From Leifsonia psychrotolerans (GTDB taxonomy: Bacteria; Actinomycetota; Actinomycetes; Actinomycetales; Microbacteriaceae), in assembly GCF_013410665.1 (NCBI RefSeq), contig NZ_JACCFM010000001.1, positions 124,001 through 188,000 on the forward strand: a stretch of 64,000 bases of DNA, in the 5' to 3' direction. Positions 52,891 to 61,835 of this stretch are shown in pieces. Below the pieces are notes generated by a model. The model ran no database searches and had not been told where the DNA came from. It saw only the letters and a program-made list of their open reading frames with translations. The position numbers and the translations under genes were made by a program. Position 1 is the first letter of the stretch, and each line of letters begins with the position of its first letter.

Positions 52891-54269
52891 GCGGGAGCAG
52901 CGAGCCGATGTTCGCCATCCGCGGCGTGATCGAAGGCTTCTACGGGCGGCCGTGGACGGACGCGCAGCGCCTCGAACTGATCGAGTTCGTTGCCGCGCGC
53001 GGCATGAACACGTTCGTCTACGCGCCGAAAGGCGACCCGCTGGTGCGGGAAGACTGGCGCGAGCCCTACCTCGGCGAGGAGTTGACACGACTGAAAAGGC
53101 TGGTGGACCAGTGCCGCCGGCACGGGGTCACATTCGTCTATTGCCTCTCACCCGGGCTCTCCATCGAATACTCGAGCGCCGCGGACCACGCGGCGCTGAC
53201 CGCCAAGTACGACACCGTTGCGGCGCTCGGCGTCGAGACGTTTGGGCTGCTGCTCGACGACATCCCCATCGACCTGCAGCATCCGGCCGATAGAGACGCC
53301 TTCACCGATCTGGTCGAGGCGCATCGCTCCCTGATCGGGACTGTCTTCACACACCTCGGGCCCACCCGTTCTCTCATCGTGTGTCCCACCGTCTATTGGG
53401 GCTCCGGCGACGAGGACTACATCACGCGGTTGGGCCACGGGATCGACCCTCGCATCGATCTGTTCTGGAGTGGACGAGCGATCTGCTCCGCAACGCTGGA
53501 TCTGGCCGATGCCGCGCTCTTCGCCCGCTCCACTCTGCGCCCGGTCACCTACTGGGACAACTATCCGGTCAATGACGTCGCGATGGGGCATGAGTTGCAT
53601 ATCGGTCCGTATCAGGGGCGTGACCGGCACCTGTATCGCTTCGCCACCGGCGTGATCTCGAACGGGATGGAGCTGTTCGAATCGTCGAAGATCGCCTTTG
53701 CCACTATTGCCGAGTACCTGAGTGCTCCAGAGGAATACAACGCCGAGGAGAGCTGGATGCGCGCGCTTCGGGATGTCGTCGGTGACGCCGATCTTGCCGC
53801 ATACGCACTTTTTGCCGACACTGTGCGTTCCTCCTGCTTAAGTGCGGAGGATGCCCCCGCCCTCACCCGTGCCCTCGACGCGTTTGCGTACGGTTACCGG
53901 TTCGATGACCGGCACGCTGCGGCGGCCGCACTCGCCGACGTTGCCCATCGGATGCAGGTTGCGGCAGATCACCTCCTGAACGGGCCCGTCGTAAACCCGG
54001 CCCTGATCGCAGAAGCCCGCCCGTGGATCGAATCCTTCGGTATCGGGGCCGACGCGCTCGCGCGGGTGGCCGAGCTGGCCCGGGAGAACCGTCTCGAAAC
54101 CGACGGGCCCACTGAACTGATCGGCTACCTGACCGCCCTTCGTGCAGCGAATCGCCGGGTCTTCGGCGACTTGCTCGACATGACCTTGGCCGAACTCACC
54201 GCACCTCAGCACGCCCGCCACGAAATCCCTGCACCACCGAGACTGTCGACAGCAAAGGATGCATCATGA
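52887..54269 (+). CDS. GH84-like beta-N-acetylglucosaminidase (O-GlcNAcase family), cytoplasmic
   Basis: A 460-residue glycoside hydrolase with the family opening IRGVIEGFYGRPWTDAQRLELIEF (11-34), NTFVYAPKGDP, the catalytic Asp pair Asp124-Asp125 in FGLLLDDIPIDL, and the substrate-binding YWDNYPVND. These are the positions used for substrate-assisted removal of terminal GlcNAc. No signal peptide or membrane helix is present, so it would act on imported oligosaccharides or on cytoplasmic proteins. It lies inside a GlcNAc-type operon between the SIS and binding-protein genes, with 4-base overlaps on both sides. Confidence 0.9.
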   Translation: MSGSSEPMFAIRGVIEGFYGRPWTDAQRLELIEFVAARGMNTFVYAPKGDPLVREDWREPYLGEELTRLKRLVDQCRRHGVTFVYCLSPGLSIEYSSAADHAALTAKYDTVAALGVETFGLLLDDIPIDLQHPADRDAFTDLVEAHRSLIGTVFTHLGPTRSLIVCPTVYWGSGDEDYITRLGHGIDPRIDLFWSGRAICSATLDLADAALFARSTLRPVTYWDNYPVNDVAMGHELHIGPYQGRDRHLYRFATGVISNGMELFESSKIAFATIAEYLSAPEEYNAEESWMRALRDVVGDADLAAYALFADTVRSSCLSAEDAPALTRALDAFAYGYRFDDRHAAAAALADVAHRMQVAADHLLNGPVVNPALIAEARPWIESFGIGADALARVAELARENRLETDGPTELIGYLTALRAANRRVFGDLLDMTLAELTAPQHARHEIPAPPRLSTAKDAS

Positions 54270-55534
54270 CCAGATTTCGCACACTGACAATTGGCACGCT
54301 CGCCCTGCTCAGCGCAGGGGCGCTCGCCCTCACCGGATGTTCCGGGGGCGGTTCAGGTGGCAGCGACACTGTTTTGCGCATCGCCATGGGATCACCGGGT
54401 GAAGCGCAGATTCGAGTCTGGGACAACGTCGCCGCACAATTCGAGAGCGATAACCCGGGCTACACGGTTGAAATGAACTATCTCGATGACGACCTTTATC
54501 AGACGATCGGCCTGCCCAACCTGCTCAATGGTCGTAAGGCACCGGATATCTATTTCGAATGGGCCGGTAAACGGCTCCAGCAGCGGTACGACGATGGCTT
54601 TGCCGCTGATCTCACCGAGGCCGTGACAACCGGACCGATCAGCGGTCTCTTCGACCCGAGCGTGTTTGACTCGTTGACCATCGACGGCACGGTCGTCATG
54701 GTTCCGTATTCCTCCGACGTGACGAATGTGCTCTGGTACAACACCGACATCCTTTCCGAGGCCGGACTCACCCCACCGAGCACCTGGGACGAGCTCCTCG
54801 CTGCCTGCGACACGCTGAATGCGAAGGGCATCACGCCGATTGCCTCCGGAAACAAAGACCTCTGGGCAGTGGGCAACTGGCTTTCTCACCTCGCCTCGCG
54901 CGTCGTCGGCGAAGACGTTTACAACGCGACTCTCGCCGGCGAAGCGCCCTTCTCCACGCCGCAGTGGGAAGAAGCGTTCGGTTATGTCACGCAACTCACC
55001 GAGCACAAATGCCTCAATGAGAGCGTCAACGCCGTCGACGACAACGAAGGGGCTCAGCTCTTCTTCCAGGGTAAGGCGGCCATGCATCCGATCGGTTCCT
55101 GGCTGGTGAGCTGGGCGATTGACGAAGCTCCCGACTTGAACTTCGATTATGTGAACCTGCCGGCCATGCCCGGAGTTGGGAATCAAGACAGCGTGATCGG
55201 TGTCGTCACCGGCTATATCGTCAACGCGAGGAGCACGAAGCAGGATGCCGCGGCCGAATTTTTGGCGCTGCTGAACAGCGACACCTTCGTTGCGGAGTTC
55301 ATCGAAGCCGAGGTGACCCCGATGACGCTCTCTGCGTCGGGTGCACAGAGCATTGACTCCCGCACCGCGCGGCTGACGGCGCTGCTCGCCAGCGCGCCCG
55401 CCATCGTGCTCCCGCCCGACAACGGCTACGAACTTGAAATGGCGAACGCGCTCTACAGCGCACTGGCCGAGGTCGTGGGGGGCCAGACGTCGCCGGCCGA
55501 CGCGTTGGCCGGTATCGACAAGAAACTCGGCTAA
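54266..55534 (+). CDS. Carbohydrate ABC transporter solute-binding lipoprotein (CUT1)
   Basis: A 422-residue binding protein with lipobox LTGC (signal TLTIGTLALLSAGALALTGC) and the SBP_bac_1 fold: VWDNVAAQFESDNPGYTVEMNYLDDD, APDIYFEWAGKRLQQRYDDG, YSSDVTNVLWYNTDILSEAGLTPPSTWDEL, GKAAMHPIGSWL. The ligand is probably an amino sugar or chito-oligosaccharide given the operon. The start overlaps GH84; the permease follows 61 bases later. Confidence 0.92.
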   Translation: MTRFRTLTIGTLALLSAGALALTGCSGGGSGGSDTVLRIAMGSPGEAQIRVWDNVAAQFESDNPGYTVEMNYLDDDLYQTIGLPNLLNGRKAPDIYFEWAGKRLQQRYDDGFAADLTEAVTTGPISGLFDPSVFDSLTIDGTVVMVPYSSDVTNVLWYNTDILSEAGLTPPSTWDELLAACDTLNAKGITPIASGNKDLWAVGNWLSHLASRVVGEDVYNATLAGEAPFSTPQWEEAFGYVTQLTEHKCLNESVNAVDDNEGAQLFFQGKAAMHPIGSWLVSWAIDEAPDLNFDYVNLPAMPGVGNQDSVIGVVTGYIVNARSTKQDAAAEFLALLNSDTFVAEFIEAEVTPMTLSASGAQSIDSRTARLTALLASAPAIVLPPDNGYELEMANALYSALAEVVGGQTSPADALAGIDKKLG

Positions 55535-55595
55535 TTGACTCCGGCCGTCTGCAACCCGAATGCAGGCGGCCGGTTACTCCCTGGGAAGGGGTCAG

Positions 55596-56477
55596 ATGAA
55601 AAAGAAGTGGGCGCTGGCGCCCTACCTGTTCCTCGCTCCGGCACTCCTGGTCTTCGGGTTCGCCGTTCTGCTGCCGGTGGTGAACACCGTGGGCTACAGC
55701 TTCACCACATGGAACGGCTACGGAGAGAAGATCTTCGTCGGGTTCGACAACTACATCGCAGCGATCAACGATGCGACCTTTCGCGCCTCCTTCGTGCACG
55801 TCATCGGCTACATCGCGCTGACCCTGGTGCTAGAGGTCGCGGTCGGCCTGGTTCTGGCCGGTTTAGTCGGCGGGATCCGGCGCGGTTCTCTGTGGTTTCG
55901 AGTTGCCATCTTCACCCCGGTGATGTTGCCGATGGTCGTCGTCGCCGTGCTCTGGGCCTTTGTCTACAATGCGGATTTCGGCCTGCTGAACGCCGCGCTG
56001 GAAACGTTCGGGCTCGCCGAATTCCAGCGCGTCTGGTTGGGGGACACCTCGACGGCGCTCATCGCAATCAGCGTCGTGTCTGGCTGGGTGTATGCCGGTT
56101 TCTACATGACAATCTTCTATGCCGCGTTCAGTCAAGTTCCGGGTGATGTGATCGAGGCCGCACGCTTGGACGGTGCCGGTGAACTGCGCATCTTTCGCAG
56201 TGTCAAAGTGCCCATGATTCGTAACGCCGTGATCGTGGCCGTGCTGCTCTGCGTGACCGGGGGATTTCAGAGCTTTGACCTGTTCTACGTCATGACAAAC
56301 GGGGGACCCTACGGCGCGACAGAGATTCCCACCACGTACCTCGTTAAGACCGTGTTCAGCTTCGGGAAGGTCGGCTATGGCTCTGCCATGGCAGTTCTGC
56401 TGACCGCAGTGATCGTCGGCTTCGGCCTCGTGTTCGTGCGCCTCACCGGGCGTCGCAGAGAAGGAGGCCGACCGTGA
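55596..56477 (+). CDS. Carbohydrate ABC transporter permease 1 (MalF-like)
   Basis: A 293-residue permease with six helices and the EAA loop DVIEAARLDGAGELRIFRSVKVPM. The ATG at 55596 follows GGGAAGGGG; an upstream in-frame start at 55560 is less likely. It overlaps the second permease by 4 bases. No ATPase is encoded in the operon, so a shared MsiK-type ATPase elsewhere is expected (inference). Confidence 0.92.
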   Translation: MKKKWALAPYLFLAPALLVFGFAVLLPVVNTVGYSFTTWNGYGEKIFVGFDNYIAAINDATFRASFVHVIGYIALTLVLEVAVGLVLAGLVGGIRRGSLWFRVAIFTPVMLPMVVVAVLWAFVYNADFGLLNAALETFGLAEFQRVWLGDTSTALIAISVVSGWVYAGFYMTIFYAAFSQVPGDVIEAARLDGAGELRIFRSVKVPMIRNAVIVAVLLCVTGGFQSFDLFYVMTNGGPYGATEIPTTYLVKTVFSFGKVGYGSAMAVLLTAVIVGFGLVFVRLTGRRREGGRP

Positions 56478-57361
56478 GTGCGACCCTGCAACAGCGTCCC
56501 ATCGAGACGACCCTGCACGACCGCCACCTCGAGAGGGCCCGGGTGCGCCGGATCCCAGGGCTGCTGGTGATGCTCGGGCTCATCGCCATCGCCGTCGTGT
56601 TCTTCTTTCCGATGGTCTGGATGGTGCTCTCGAGCTTCAAATCCAATGCCCAAATCTTCTCTTCCCCCTTCGCCCTGCCCACCGCGATTGATTTCACCCG
56701 GTGGGCCGAAGCGTGGGACGTGGGACATATCGGCCAGTATGCGCTCAACAGTGTGATCGTCACCGGCAGCTCCGTCTTCGCGATCTTGCTGCTGGGAGTC
56801 GGCGCCGCGTTCGCCTTCAGCCGGTACAGATTTCCTGGTCGCGAATTGATGATGGGTCTGCTCGCGCTCGGCCTGCTCCTGCCGCTGCAGTCCTACTTCA
56901 TTGCCCAGGCGACGATGTTCACCGATTTGGCCATCACCGACACCCGGTGGGCGCTGATCGTGCCCTACACGGCGATGGGCCTGCCGTTGGCGGTCTACCT
57001 GCTCAAGGTCTACCTGGACGCGCTTCCCGATGAGCTTTTCGAGGCGGCCCGCATCGACGGCGCCGGCGACCTCCGAGTGTTCTGGTCGTTGGTCGTGCCA
57101 CTGCTTCGCCCCGGCCTGGCGACGGTCGCGATCTTCTCAGCGCTGTCGTGCTGGAACGAGTTCCTGCTGGCGCTGCTCTACATTCAGGATGACGCGTTGA
57201 AGACCATTCCCACCGGGCTGCTCGCGTTTTCCAGCCGGTATGTCACCGACTATGGGCTGCTCTTCTCGGCGCTGTCGATCGTCACGCTGCCGATGATCGT
57301 CATCTACATCGTGTTCAACAAGCAGATCGTTGAGGGGATCACGGCCGGCAGCCTTAAGTAG
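56474..57361 (+). CDS. Carbohydrate ABC transporter permease 2 (MalG-like)
   Basis: A 295-residue permease with six helices and EAA loop ELFEAARIDGAGDLRVFWSLVVPLLRPG. It is the last gene of the amino-sugar operon, convergent with the ROK kinase gene; the two TAG stops form a short hairpin. Typical MalG C-terminus (VFNKQIVEGITAGSLK). Confidence 0.93.
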   Translation: MSATLQQRPIETTLHDRHLERARVRRIPGLLVMLGLIAIAVVFFFPMVWMVLSSFKSNAQIFSSPFALPTAIDFTRWAEAWDVGHIGQYALNSVIVTGSSVFAILLLGVGAAFAFSRYRFPGRELMMGLLALGLLLPLQSYFIAQATMFTDLAITDTRWALIVPYTAMGLPLAVYLLKVYLDALPDELFEAARIDGAGDLRVFWSLVVPLLRPGLATVAIFSALSCWNEFLLALLYIQDDALKTIPTGLLAFSSRYVTDYGLLFSALSIVTLPMIVIYIVFNKQIVEGITAGSLK

Positions 57362-57372
57362 CGGTTTCGCTA
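57359..57372. terminator. Short hairpin formed by two convergent stop codons
   Basis: TAGCG (57359-57363) pairs with CGCTA (57368-57372) around GTTT. The first TAG is the permease stop and the CTA is the complement of the ROK kinase stop. It has the same design as the hairpin at 14150-14179, though too short to be a strong terminator alone. Confidence 0.4.
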
Positions 57373-58311
57373 GTGGGCGACGGCCCATTCGGCCAGGCGC
57401 GCCTCATGTCCGGCGACCTGCATGGCCAGAACGGATGCGCCGATGCGGCCCGCCTCGCTGCCGAGCTGTGATTGCACCACGCGCGGAGCATCCCGCCAGG
57501 CCAATCCGTTGGCGAGGCCGACCCGCAAGGGGTCGAGCAACGCCGCACCGGCCTGCGAGAAGCCGCCGCCGAGCACGATGATGTCGGGGTCGAGCAGCAA
57601 CGTCATGATGGTCAGGCCTTGGGCGAGCACGCGCACGGCATCACCCCAGACCTCGTCGGCGATCGGGTCGACACCGAGCTGGGCGACGATCTGCCGCGTC
57701 GAGAGCGCCTCACCGCCGGCAGCAACGTAGCGCCTTGCGACGCCGCCACCGGATGCGTAGACCTCGAGGCAGCCATTTTGCCCGCAGACACAGGGCTCCC
57801 CGCCTGCGATAACGGGGATGTGGCCGAACTCTCCGGTGGCGCCGAGGGCGCCGGTGATAGTGCGCCCCGACGAGACGAGGGCCGCCGCTACGCCGGTCCC
57901 GATCGGAATGTGCACGTAGTTCTCAGAGCCACGAGCGGCTCCGAGCAGCTTCTCGGCAAGCCCGGCCGCACGCACATCGTGCCCGACGGCGATGGGGAAG
58001 GGAAGCAGGCTGCGCAACTGAGCGAGAAGTGGCACATCGCGCCAGTTCAGGTTCGACGCGAACAGCACGGTGCCGGTCTCTTCGTCGACCATGCCGGGTG
58101 TGACCACACCGGCCGATTCGACGCTGAGGCCGCGCGTAGCGGCTTCCGCGGCGAGGTGTTCGAGCAGGTCGACCAGAGCGCGGACGATGTCGGTCGCGGG
58201 GGTCGGGCGAGTCGCGGTGACGACGGTCTCGCCGCCCACGGTGACGACGGCGCCCTTCATCGTGGTGCCGCCCACATCGACGGCGAGCACCACGGCATCC
58301 GAACTATTCAT
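57370..58311 (-). CDS. ROK-family sugar kinase
   Basis: A 313-residue kinase. Phosphate-binding start AVDVGGTTMKGAVV, acceptor loop FGHIPVIAGGEPCVCGQNGCLEVYASG with the zinc CxCGxxGC motif, and adenosine-binding IIVLGGGFSQAG. The His and three Cys are intact, so it is probably an active glucokinase, GlcNAc or ManNAc kinase rather than a repressor (no helix-turn-helix). Its start overlaps the stop of the amino-acid-type permease gene by 8 bases, so it belongs to that importer operon although that importer class normally has no kinase. Confidence 0.92.
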   Translation of the reverse strand: MNSSDAVVLAVDVGGTTMKGAVVTVGGETVVTATRPTPATDIVRALVDLLEHLAAEAATRGLSVESAGVVTPGMVDEETGTVLFASNLNWRDVPLLAQLRSLLPFPIAVGHDVRAAGLAEKLLGAARGSENYVHIPIGTGVAAALVSSGRTITGALGATGEFGHIPVIAGGEPCVCGQNGCLEVYASGGGVARRYVAAGGEALSTRQIVAQLGVDPIADEVWGDAVRVLAQGLTIMTLLLDPDIIVLGGGFSQAGAALLDPLRVGLANGLAWRDAPRVVQSQLGSEAGRIGASVLAMQVAGHEARLAEWAVAH

Positions 58312-59188
58312 GGGTGTCCTGGGTGGAGTGACCGATCGGCAGCGGCAAGGCTGTCGCCAGCGGTGCGACCGGCCGACGACGGCGACCGGGCTTCTGCAGC
58401 CGGGTGGCCAGGGCAGACAGGCTGCCGTTGAAGACCAAGTAGATCAGCGTGACGACGAGGAATGTCTGAATGAGCAGGTGGTTGAACGCCGAGAGCACCT
58501 GGCCGCGATAGAGCAACTCGGTGTAGGCCACGATGTAGCCGAGCGAGGTGTCCTTGATCAGGCTGACCAGCTGGCTCACGAGCGACGGCGTCACGTTGCG
58601 CAGAGCCTGCGGCAACACGACGTAGCGCATGGACTGGTTCTTGCGCAGGCCGAGGCTGAGTGCGGCTTCCGCTTGGCCGCGGGGCAGGCTCAGGATGCCG
58701 GCGCGCACGATCTCGGCGAAGACGGCGGCGTTGGCAATGGTCAGCGGAATGACCAACTGCCAGAGCGTCGGAAAGTTGATGCCGAGCTGGGGGAGACCGA
58801 AGAGCATCAGGTAGATCAGCAGCAGCACCGGAACGGTACGGGCGACCTCGATGTAACCGGACGACAACCAGCGGATGGGACGCACGGGGCTCAGGCGGCC
58901 GAGTGCCAGCACGATGCCGAAGACCGAACCGAAGAGGGCGACGAGGGCGGCGGCGGCGAGTGTGCCGCCGAGGCCGACGAACAGGTACTGCCAGATGGAC
59001 CAGGAGGCGAACGGCGTCCACTTGTCGGCATCGAGCTGGCCGTGTGAACCGAACTGCCAGAGGCCGGCGGCGAGGAGGCCGAGCAGCACGAGCACACTGA
59101 GGACGGAACCGATCCGGATGGCGCGGCGGCCGCGGGGGCCGGGCTCTTCGTAGAGAAAGCTTGCAGCGCTGTGACGTGACTGAGTCAT
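58304..59188 (-). CDS. Glutamate-type ABC transporter permease (GluD-like)
   Basis: A 294-residue permease of the polar amino-acid class. A long cytoplasmic N-terminus (EEPGPRGRRAIRIG) precedes five or six helices; the EAA loop is AEIVRAGILSLPRGQAEAALSLGLRKNQ. It overlaps both the upstream permease (4 bases) and the downstream ROK kinase (8 bases). The order ATPase, binding protein, permease, permease matches gluABCD of corynebacteria. Confidence 0.92.
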   Translation of the reverse strand: MTQSRHSAASFLYEEPGPRGRRAIRIGSVLSVLVLLGLLAAGLWQFGSHGQLDADKWTPFASWSIWQYLFVGLGGTLAAAALVALFGSVFGIVLALGRLSPVRPIRWLSSGYIEVARTVPVLLLIYLMLFGLPQLGINFPTLWQLVIPLTIANAAVFAEIVRAGILSLPRGQAEAALSLGLRKNQSMRYVVLPQALRNVTPSLVSQLVSLIKDTSLGYIVAYTELLYRGQVLSAFNHLLIQTFLVVTLIYLVFNGSLSALATRLQKPGRRRRPVAPLATALPLPIGHSTQDTHE

Positions 59189-59832
59189 CGGACGATCGCC
59201 ACCTTTCGTTCGATCCAGCCGGCACTGACACCGATCACCAGGGCGATCGCCATATAGACGAGTCCGGCCGCGGTGAAGATCTCGATGGGCTGTGCGTAGA
59301 CGAGGTTGATCTTGTTCACCTGGCTGGTCAGCTCGACCACGCCGACGACGGCCGCCAGGGCGGTGTTCATGGCGAGGGCGATCATCACGTTGCCGAGGGG
59401 CTGAACGACGGCGCGCAGAGACTGTGGAATGACGATGTAGCGGAATGATTGCGCGAGCGAGAGCCCGAGCGCACGTCCTGCTTCGACCTGGCCGACGCCG
59501 ACGGTGTTGATACCACTGCGCACGGCCTCCGCCACATATGCCGCTTCATAGAAGGTCAGCACGATGATGGCGGTGGGCACGAGCGGCAGTATCAAGCCGG
59601 CGTCGGGCAGGGCGAAGACGGCGAGAATAAGCAGCGCCAAAAGCGGCACGTTGATGAAGAACTGCACGTAGCAGAAGGCGGCCCCCCGCAAGATCGGGAT
59701 GGGGCTTACCCGTGCCACCGTGATCAGAACCCCAAGAATGAGGGAACCGATACCGGCCACGACGGCCATCATGAGCGTCGTGCCGAGCGCCTGAAGCAGG
59801 AGCCCGATATTTTCAGGAGACAGAATATTCAT
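59185..59832 (-). CDS. Glutamate-type ABC transporter permease (GluC-like)
   Basis: A 215-residue permease, the usual length for GluC. EAA loop AYVAEAVRSGINTVGVGQVEAGRALGLS; final helix GLVYMAIALVIGVSAGWIERKVAI. It follows the binding-protein gene after 30 bases and overlaps the next permease by 4 bases; the two would form a heterodimer. Confidence 0.92.
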   Translation of the reverse strand: MNILSPENIGLLLQALGTTLMMAVVAGIGSLILGVLITVARVSPIPILRGAAFCYVQFFINVPLLALLILAVFALPDAGLILPLVPTAIIVLTFYEAAYVAEAVRSGINTVGVGQVEAGRALGLSLAQSFRYIVIPQSLRAVVQPLGNVMIALAMNTALAAVVGVVELTSQVNKINLVYAQPIEIFTAAGLVYMAIALVIGVSAGWIERKVAIVR

Positions 59833-59862
59833 CAGATGCCGTTCGTGGCGCTGCCTTACTCG

Positions 59863-60819
59863 TTAGGAACCGGGAACTGAGCCGATTGCGGGAGGGGTGG
59901 GGATCTCGGAGTCGACAACTGTGCCGAGCGAGCCCTTCCACGCCTGGCCCCACTGGCCCTTTTCCTGGATGGTGGTGAGCCACGTGTTGATGAAGTTCTT
60001 GAAGTCGGTGTCACCGTGCTTCAGACCGATGCCGTACGGCTCGCTCGTGAACGGCTGACCGACGACCTTGATCTTGTCGTTGGCTGCTGCATCGCTGGCG
60101 AGCAGGGTGTAGTCCTGCACGTACGCGTCGCCGCGACCCTGGATCAGAGCCTGAACGGCCTGGGGGTCGGTGGCGAACGACACCAGAGTGGCGGTCGGCT
60201 GCTTCTCGGGAACGGCGGTCACGGCCGGGGTGTTTGCCCCGACGATCACGGTCTTGCCCGCGAGGTCATCGATGCCCTTGATGTCCTTGTTGTCAGCCTT
60301 GACGGCGACGGCCAGGCCTGAGCTGAAGTACGGGCCAGCGAAGTCGATCTGGGTGGCGCGCTCTTCGGTGATCGTGTAGGTGTTGAACACGACGTCGACG
60401 GTGCCGTTGGCGAGAAGCGCTTCACGCGTTTCGGATGCCGGCGGGCGAATCTCGACGTTGGGCTCGCCAAGAATGTAGATCGCGAGCAGCTTCGCCAGGT
60501 CGGCATCGAAGCCGGTGACGCTGTCGGGGTTCGACGGGTCCTGCTGCGAGAGCAGGGGAGCGTCAAGCGCTTCGCCGACGATGAGCTTGCCACGAGCCTT
60601 GATCTTGGCCATGGTCGAGTCGGGAATGATCAGCGATGCCGCGGCGACCGGAGCATCCTTGAACAAGGCCGACTGGTTCGACGTCGGCGCGTCGGAACCG
60701 GCTGCTGCGCCGGGAACCGCGTCTCCGCCGCCGGAGCAGGCGGTGAGGGTAAGCGCGACCGCAGCGAGAATCGCTCCGGCTACGGGGAGCTTCTTGCGCC
60801 ATGGTGATGTGACTGACAT
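59863..60819 (-). CDS. Glutamate-type ABC transporter solute-binding lipoprotein (GluB-like)
   Basis: A 318-residue SBP_bac_3 lipoprotein with lipobox LTAC and a GSDAPTSN linker. Core blocks: ARGKLIVGEALDAPLLSQQDP, VTGFDADLAKLLAIYILGEPN, EREATQ-like TEERATQIDFAGPYFSSGLAVAVK, GRGDAYVQDYTLLASDAA. The ligand pocket differs somewhat from well-studied glutamate binders (EALDAPLLSQQDP instead of a charged FDQPGLG-type strand), so the substrate may not be glutamate. It lies between the ATPase gene and the permease genes. Confidence 0.9.
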   Translation of the reverse strand: MSVTSPWRKKLPVAGAILAAVALTLTACSGGGDAVPGAAAGSDAPTSNQSALFKDAPVAAASLIIPDSTMAKIKARGKLIVGEALDAPLLSQQDPSNPDSVTGFDADLAKLLAIYILGEPNVEIRPPASETREALLANGTVDVVFNTYTITEERATQIDFAGPYFSSGLAVAVKADNKDIKGIDDLAGKTVIVGANTPAVTAVPEKQPTATLVSFATDPQAVQALIQGRGDAYVQDYTLLASDAAANDKIKVVGQPFTSEPYGIGLKHGDTDFKNFINTWLTTIQEKGQWGQAWKGSLGTVVDSEIPTPPAIGSVPGS

Positions 60820-60893
60820 ATGCTTCCTATCCTTTTTCTTGGTGGGGTAAACCGTCGCGGACCGCGGTCGAATCTGGTGTGGTGCCGACCCCG

Positions 60894-61682
60894 TCAGTGG
60901 GGCAGCACGGAAGCCAGGAACGAACGCGCACGATCGGTCTGAGGGTTGTCAAAGAAGTCTGCGGGGGTGTTCTGTTCGACGATCTGTCCGCCGTCCATGA
61001 AGACGACACGATCGGCGGCACGACGGGCGAAGCCCATCTCGTGGGTGACGACGATCATCGTCATGCCCTCGGTGGCGAGCGAAACCATGACGTCAAGCAC
61101 CTCGCTGACCATCTCGGGGTCGAGCGCCGAGGTGGGCTCATCGAAGAGCATGACCTTGGGGGCCATGGCGAGGGCGCGGGCGATTGCGGCGCGCTGCTGC
61201 TGGCCACCCGACAGCTCGGCGGGGTACTGGTGGGCCTTGGCGCCGATGCCGACGCGCTCCAGCAGTGCCATGCCCTCAGCCTCGGCCACCGACTTCTTCA
61301 TCTTGCGTACCTTCATCGGCGCCAACGTCACGTTGTCGAGCACCGTGCGGTGGGCGAAGAGGTTGAACGACTGGAAGACCATTCCGACGTCGGCGCGGAG
61401 TTCGGCCAGCGCGACTCCCTCTTTCGGAAGTGAGACGCCGTCAACCTTGATGTCACCCGAGTCGATGGTCTCGAGGCGGTTGATCGCGCGGCAGAGGGTG
61501 GACTTGCCCGAGCCGGACGGCCCGACAACCACGACGACCTCACGCGGGGCGACGTCGAGGCTGATGTCCTTGAGAACGTGATTCTCACCGAAGTGCTTGT
61601 TGATTGCATTCAGGCTGACCATCGGAGGGCGCGCTGTTGTCGCTTCGGCGGAGCCTGATGTGTGCCCGGTGTTCGCAGCCAT
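60894..61682 (-). CDS. Glutamate-type ABC transporter ATP-binding protein (GluA-like)
   Basis: A 262-residue ATPase: Walker A GPSGSGKS, signature [15 protein letters not shown], Walker [15 protein letters not shown], switch VTHEMGF. The ATG at 61682 follows GAGGA at 7 bases; the longer open frame to 61778 runs through the promoter and was rejected. First gene of the five-gene importer/ROK kinase operon, divergent from the ROK repressor gene. Confidence 0.94.
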   Translation of the reverse strand: MAANTGHTSGSAEATTARPPMVSLNAINKHFGENHVLKDISLDVAPREVVVVVGPSGSGKSTLCRAINRLETIDSGDIKVDGVSLPKEGVALAELRADVGMVFQSFNLFAHRTVLDNVTLAPMKVRKMKKSVAEAEGMALLERVGIGAKAHQYPAELSGGQQQRAAIARALAMAPKVMLFDEPTSALDPEMVSEVLDVMVSLATEGMTMIVVTHEMGFARRAADRVVFMDGGQIVEQNTPADFFDNPQTDRARSFLASVLPH

Positions 61683-61721
61683 AAAAAATCCTCGTATCGT
61701 CGGCGATCCAGTAGTCAGGCA

Positions 61722-61750
61722 ATAGTACGTACTCTTTCGACTATGTGCAA
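61722..61750 (-). promoter_or_regulatory. Probable sigma-70 promoter of the gluABCD-like/ROK kinase operon
   Basis: On the minus strand TTGCAC (complement of 61745-61750), a 17-base spacer, then TACTAT (complement of 61722-61727), about 40 bases before the ATPase start. The region is AT-rich against its surroundings. Confidence 0.6.
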
Positions 61751-61758
61751 TCTTGGAA

Positions 61759-61796
61759 TTACTTTCTCCAATAATCACAGGAACTTAGTAAAGTAA
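61759..61796. promoter_or_regulatory. Candidate ROK-repressor operator
   Basis: TTACTTT (61759-61765) and AAAGTAA (61790-61796) form a spaced inverted repeat; within it ACTTAGTAAAGT (61783-61794) has palindromic ends. It sits in the 153-base gap between the divergent importer and ROK repressor genes. AT-rich AGTAAAG-like palindromes are typical of ROK regulator sites; binding is inferred. Confidence 0.5.
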
Positions 61797-61835
61797 AGTC
61801 AGACAACTGCTTCTTCTTGGATTGGCTCACTGACG

